From Parasponia andersonii (Eukaryota; Streptophyta; Magnoliopsida; Rosales; Cannabaceae): 64,000 nt of DNA. Numbering within the stretch: position 1 is the first letter of the stretch; each line of letters starts with the position of its first letter. The notes beneath the pieces were generated by a model, which searched no databases, had not been told where the DNA came from, and worked only from the letters and a program-made list of their open reading frames with translations. A program made the translations under genes and the position numbers. Of this stretch, positions 59,623-64,000 are shown one piece after another. The stretch covers positions 432,702 to 496,701 of the forward strand of contig JXTB01000091.1 in NCBI GenBank assembly GCA_002914805.1. The letters run 5' to 3'.

Positions 59623-62193
59623 TGTAAAATCTGATTTACTTAAGGGACAAAAATGTAACTTTCAAAGTAATGATGTTTTGATAATTTTAAAATTTTGGAT
59701 TATTTAATTAAAATAACTGAAATATTTAAATTAAAGTTAAATCTGGACAAAATAAAGTCTAGGTGCATTTAGACTAAATTGAAAAAAAATTAAAAATTAT
59801 GGGCTAAGTTGTAAATATTTAAGAGTGAAATTGAAAAAATATTTTAAAATTTGGGCCAAAGTGTAATTATTGAAATAGTGTCCCACACGTTCTAAGAGGG
59901 ATGAGTATGCTACAGTTCCTGAAATTGCCTTTTAAATCCTGGAGTCTCTTTTCCTTTACGCGAAGGCCCCTGGACACCTCAAAACCACCCACCGTCGACC
60001 ATTGTTCACAAGCAGCTGAATCGCCACCCTACTGGCAAGACACGCTAACCCTACTGGCAAGACACGCTAACCCGCGTGATGCACCACCCAGAGACAATGT
60101 CGCGCTGCCCTTCCTCACTGCCTGACATGCCCACAGCTGGAGATCGAAGCCTCCGAAAAGACGCTTGACAAATGATTTTTTGACTGTTAAGCCACCGTCC
60201 GACGTCGCATGCCCATATTACCGATACGTGATGTCTTGTCATTAGGTCGCTGTCCATCTCCTACCTATCTTGACCAGTAGCTCGTCACTGGTGAATATTT
60301 TCCAAGTTTAGTCATTTTTTGAATTATAATATGGTATTTTATTAATTATTTTTGTAAAATAATTATTTAGGACATAAAAATTATATAATGTAAAAGATGA
60401 GTTTGAATCGTGAGTAAATACAATTTTGTGGCATTAAAATTATATCCGGAAACATGTTAATTTTTGAATTTAAAAAGTGGACGTTTTTATAATTATTTTG
60501 AAATTAGTATTTTTGTAACTTTCGGATTTTTAAAGCCCAACTAATGCTCGGGACCTCGAAATTGAATTCTGACTTCAAATTTGGACTCGGTGAGAATGAG
60601 AGATAAATTTTATATAAAATATCATTATATTCTGAAGTGGTGTAAAAATTGAGACAATGACTCGTAAATAATGTCGTTTTGCTTGCCATGGGTCGAGTTC
60701 TACACTAGGACTCATTTTTGACAAATTATATATCTAACCTATTGTTTTATTGTGTTCTAAATTTAGTGGTAGTCTCTGTTTCTTAATTTGAGGCTCCAAT
60801 GGAAAAGTCGCTTTATCAGGTAGACTTACAGAGATTCTAAAACGACCATCCGAACACCCAAGTGACTAATAAGAATTTCTTCGAGCATCATTTACTTAGT
60901 ATTACTACCATATCGAGGTATGGGTTCAATTAAGTAGGTTTATACTTGTTTTCATTTATAATTGCATTATAATTGATTTCTGAAAATTTGTGCTTTATGC
61001 AATAGTTTAATAAGTTATGGAAACACATTAGATTATACTAGAATTGAACTATATGGACTTTTGTATATATTTTTAAATTGTGATTATTGTGTAATACAAT
61101 GGTGTGTTGCCCATGCTACAGTAAATTTTAAAATAATACCAAGTGGGATTTTTAAAGCATGATTTGGTTAGTTCATTGATGCATGGTTATTATGAACTAT
61201 TAAATATTGTACATACCATAGGACCACAGATAATATGCATATTAGGCATCACAGTAGTTAGTGAGCGGCTAGTATCCCCGCTGTCAGTGAGATCACATAA
61301 ACTCGTGCGGGGTCTTCTAATTATCCCACTCGATAGGCGTAGGCATACAGTTGCCCCTCCAGTTCAGTAGGCATATACACATGAGTGTCCCTCTAGTTTT
61401 CTAAGGTAAGCATCTGGCAAAGACTACTTAGTATACGTAATACGATTTACTCTAGTTCGTGATGAGAGGATGTGAGCTTATGAGATTGGATGATTTATGA
61501 TATGTACAATAATGTGGTTTTAGTTTTAGTTTTGAATAGAATATTCTGAATATCAATTATTTTATAAACTTAGATTATAAATAAATTTTAGAAAAAATGA
61601 TTTAACCAGGCAGATTTGGTAAAATTACATCTATTCAAGAAGCTAATTGAATTTCTACTGAGCATGTGAATACTCACCACCATACTTCTCTCACTTTTAG
61701 ATATTAGTCTATTTGAAGTAGTCATCCTAGTAGTCTAACAAGTTGCGTAGTTTGTACTTGCTTTTCCCATTCCTTTTCTCTTGTGGGTGTTTATACTCTA
61801 CTAATTTTCTTCATTTATTCAATTATTTAACTAAAATCAGTAAATTTACTAAGTGAATATATGAGGATGGTTTTGTTATTAATTTGAAAACTTGACTCTT
61901 TGTAAATTATTTTATACATTAGACTAAAATTTTTAGCTGAATTCAATTTACCCATAAATTTATGATTTCTCAGTGAGTATCCAAAATAGATAGCTAGAAA
62001 TTTTCACGAGTATTTTTATTAAGTAATTTAAAACTAACAAGAGTTTTAATGAGTATAAAATTTATAGAGTTTTAATGATTAAATTGAAATTATCCGATAC
62101 TTGATTTCTTCTAAATTTCGTAAAATTTAATACTTTATTTTATTTTCACTTGAAATTACTAAAAATCACGACTTTAGATTTCTAGTCGTGACA
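59623..62193 (+). mobile_element. Solo LTR, gypsy chromovirus family, plus orientation
   Basis: Begins TGTAAAATCTGATTTACTT and ends CTAGTCGTGACA, the family's LTR ends in plus orientation. A perfect 5-bp duplication GATTG flanks it (59618-59622 and 62194-62198). Internal text follows the order of the element B LTR (for example GGGACCTCGAAATTGAATTC near 60550, then the Met-like TGAGCATGTGAATACTCACC near 61660). An exact 22-bp tandem duplication lies at 60027-60070. No internal element genes remain, consistent with LTR-LTR recombination. Confidence 0.88.
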
Positions 62194-62198
62194 GATTG

Positions 62199-64000
62199 GA
62201 ACAACTATGAATATTAAAATATGCAACTCTCTTGGTGATCAAATCGAAGCAATTAAAAAGAACATTTGATCTGCTTATTTTTAACTTTTATTTCTTCCTA
62301 TGTTTTTATGCTATGAAGCTTTTCTTTTCCAATTTTCTTTTTTCTTTCCTCCCCTAAAAGGATAATATCAAGTGGGATTATAAATATTATAATCCTTAAT
62401 TCTTAATCGATAAAATCCATTAGAATTCACTCTTATAGTATACGAGGTTTCGTCCTCCTACACTAAATAAGAAGGGTTTTTCTCTTTCTACATTGGAATT
62501 TCTCTTTTCTGTTATAGAGCCAAAGTATGCATTTTTGTCAAATGTACTTAAAAATACTTTTACTTTTCAATGAAAATGTATTATACACGTATTATATATG
62601 TACATATCTTTCAATTGCATTAAATGTTCCACCAATTTCATTGTCTTTATTTAAAATTTGGCATTTTAATATAAAAACTATTTGAACTTGGAACAATATG
62701 ATAAAATTAACCACAAAGTCAATTTTTAGAGTTGAATCCCTGAAGTCTCCTAATATTAAATCCATTAGAAAAAAAATTATTTTTTATTCTTTAAAAAGAA
62801 AATAAAGGTGTTCCTATTATTTTTTTTTTTTTACGATTAAGCCTTTATTCTTTTATTTTTAGCTTTTAAGTCCTTATTCTTAGATTTGTGTTTCACATTT
62901 AATTACTTTTAATCTTTTCTGTCTAATATTGTTGTTAATTAGCATTTACCCGAAACATACTCATCTTAGCTGGGGTAAAATTTGAAAAAAAGAGAAATTA
63001 ATATTTTTTAAAAAAAGAAAAGAAATATTTGGATTATCATTTTCGTTTAAGATAGAGATAAGAAATTAAAAAATTTTATATTATTCTACTATAGATCTAC
63101 TTTAGTCCAAATCTTATAAATCTATAAGGGAGATTTGGACTAACTATAAACATAAGGACTTAACTATAAAAAAAAAAACTAACAAATACATTTATTTTCT
63201 AATAGAATAATTATTATGGGACTTCATGAGATTTTGTTCCAAAAAATTAAGTTCACAGTTAATAAATATCCCAGTAGATTTATTATTATTATTTATTATG
63301 TAATTCTGATTTTATTTTGAATAATTAAACATATAATCAGTTATCAATGAATAATATTTATATTTTTTTACCAATCACATTAAAGTAAGCGAAAATTGTA
63401 ATATTTTTTTTTATGGAAAATTACACTTTTTATCTGCATATGTTATAAACGTATTTTTAAAAATTAGAAGCATTATAAATGACTTTATGAATTTTCAGCG
63501 TACATATATTTTTATTCCGAGTTTTTAAAAGTATTTTCGACAAAAAGTCAGAATTATGCCCATTCGTATTATTAGCATTTAATTCGTGCCTCGAACGAGT
63601 CTTTCATATTGTTTAATGACTAATACATTTTCTTTCAGGGAGGGGAAAAAAAAAAAAAAGAGGACTAAGCCTTGCAAATTGGATATTTCGTTTGAGAACA
63701 TGCTTGGTAAATTTTTAATTTGAAATTGTTTAAAATTATGGAGATTTTTTTAAAAAAATTTCTTATAGAAAAAAAATCATATATTCCTCTCTAAACTCTG
63801 TTTAGAAAGACATATATGAAAACATAAGAGTTTTGTTTATAAAAATTGAAAATGCATTAAAGGGAGGTTTAATTGATTTGGGTAAGACTGCAACTTTAGC
63901 AAATACAACATTAGTAATAATTATATTAATAGTTGTGATTGCTGTCTTATAAAATTAATTATTATTATTATTATGAAAAATAACACCTTTAATGAGGAAG
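62199..64000. other. Intergenic, no gene recognised
   Basis: Very AT-rich, with homopolymer runs and no open frame of note. No transposon ends were identified. Confidence 0.55.

Noticed and set aside
1-64000. CRISPR arrays, operons, bacterial-type systems
   Set aside because: The only regular repeats are microsatellites, minisatellites and transposon ends; gene structure, splice sites and elements are all of plant nuclear type.

Overview
The window is nuclear DNA from a flowering plant, most likely a eudicot. It is AT-rich, has one spliced plant gene with short introns, and is otherwise filled with nested plant transposons (Ty3/gypsy chromoviruses, Ty1/copia elements, hAT and MITE-like elements, a LINE fragment). 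I could not name the species. There are two assembly gaps (26124-26507 and 57487-57762) and a single N at 29067.

The only intact cellular gene I can support is at 4396-5463 (+). It is a three-exon WUSCHEL-related homeobox gene that I identify as WOX4, the vascular cambium/procambium regulator, encoding 244 residues and ending in a perfect WUS box. Its upstream 4 kb and downstream 1.6 kb hold no other recognisable gene.

7124-35590 is a retrotransposon block. Element A (7124-16173, minus strand) and element B (16781-35590, plus strand) belong to the same chromodomain-bearing Ty3/gypsy (Tekay/Del-like) family and stand head to head, about 600 bp apart. Both keep LTRs, a Met-tRNA-type primer site, a polypurine tract and gag-pol remnants, and both are broken by stops and frameshifts. 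Element B is split at its protease/RT junction by a 9.3 kb Ty1/copia element (20993-30258) with a perfect 5-bp target duplication. That copia element keeps only protease-integrase and carries long AT-rich and GC-rich non-coding stretches in place of gag and RT.

35591-47600 has no intact gene. It holds a 150-bp direct repeat pair, a ~40-bp minisatellite, a decayed LINE (RT tail, zinc-binding region, RNase H; minus strand), a fold-back MITE-like element, two 39-bp tandem duplications and two nested small DNA-transposon candidates.

47788-55459 is a non-coding LTR element (5-bp duplication ATAGA) that was itself invaded by a structurally complete but dead copia element (49944-54810) and carries a hairpin-bearing MITE candidate. 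56911-59415 is a non-autonomous hAT element (perfect 8-bp duplication) containing a solo gypsy LTR. 59623-62193 is another solo LTR with a perfect 5-bp duplication. The last 1.8 kb shows nothing recognisable.

No CRISPR array, operon, rRNA or functional tRNA gene is visible. The value of the window lies in the layered insertion history beside WOX4, the odd chimeric interior of the nested copia element, and the consistent G-to-A/C-to-T decay of catalytic codons. I did not find a convincing new cellular system.
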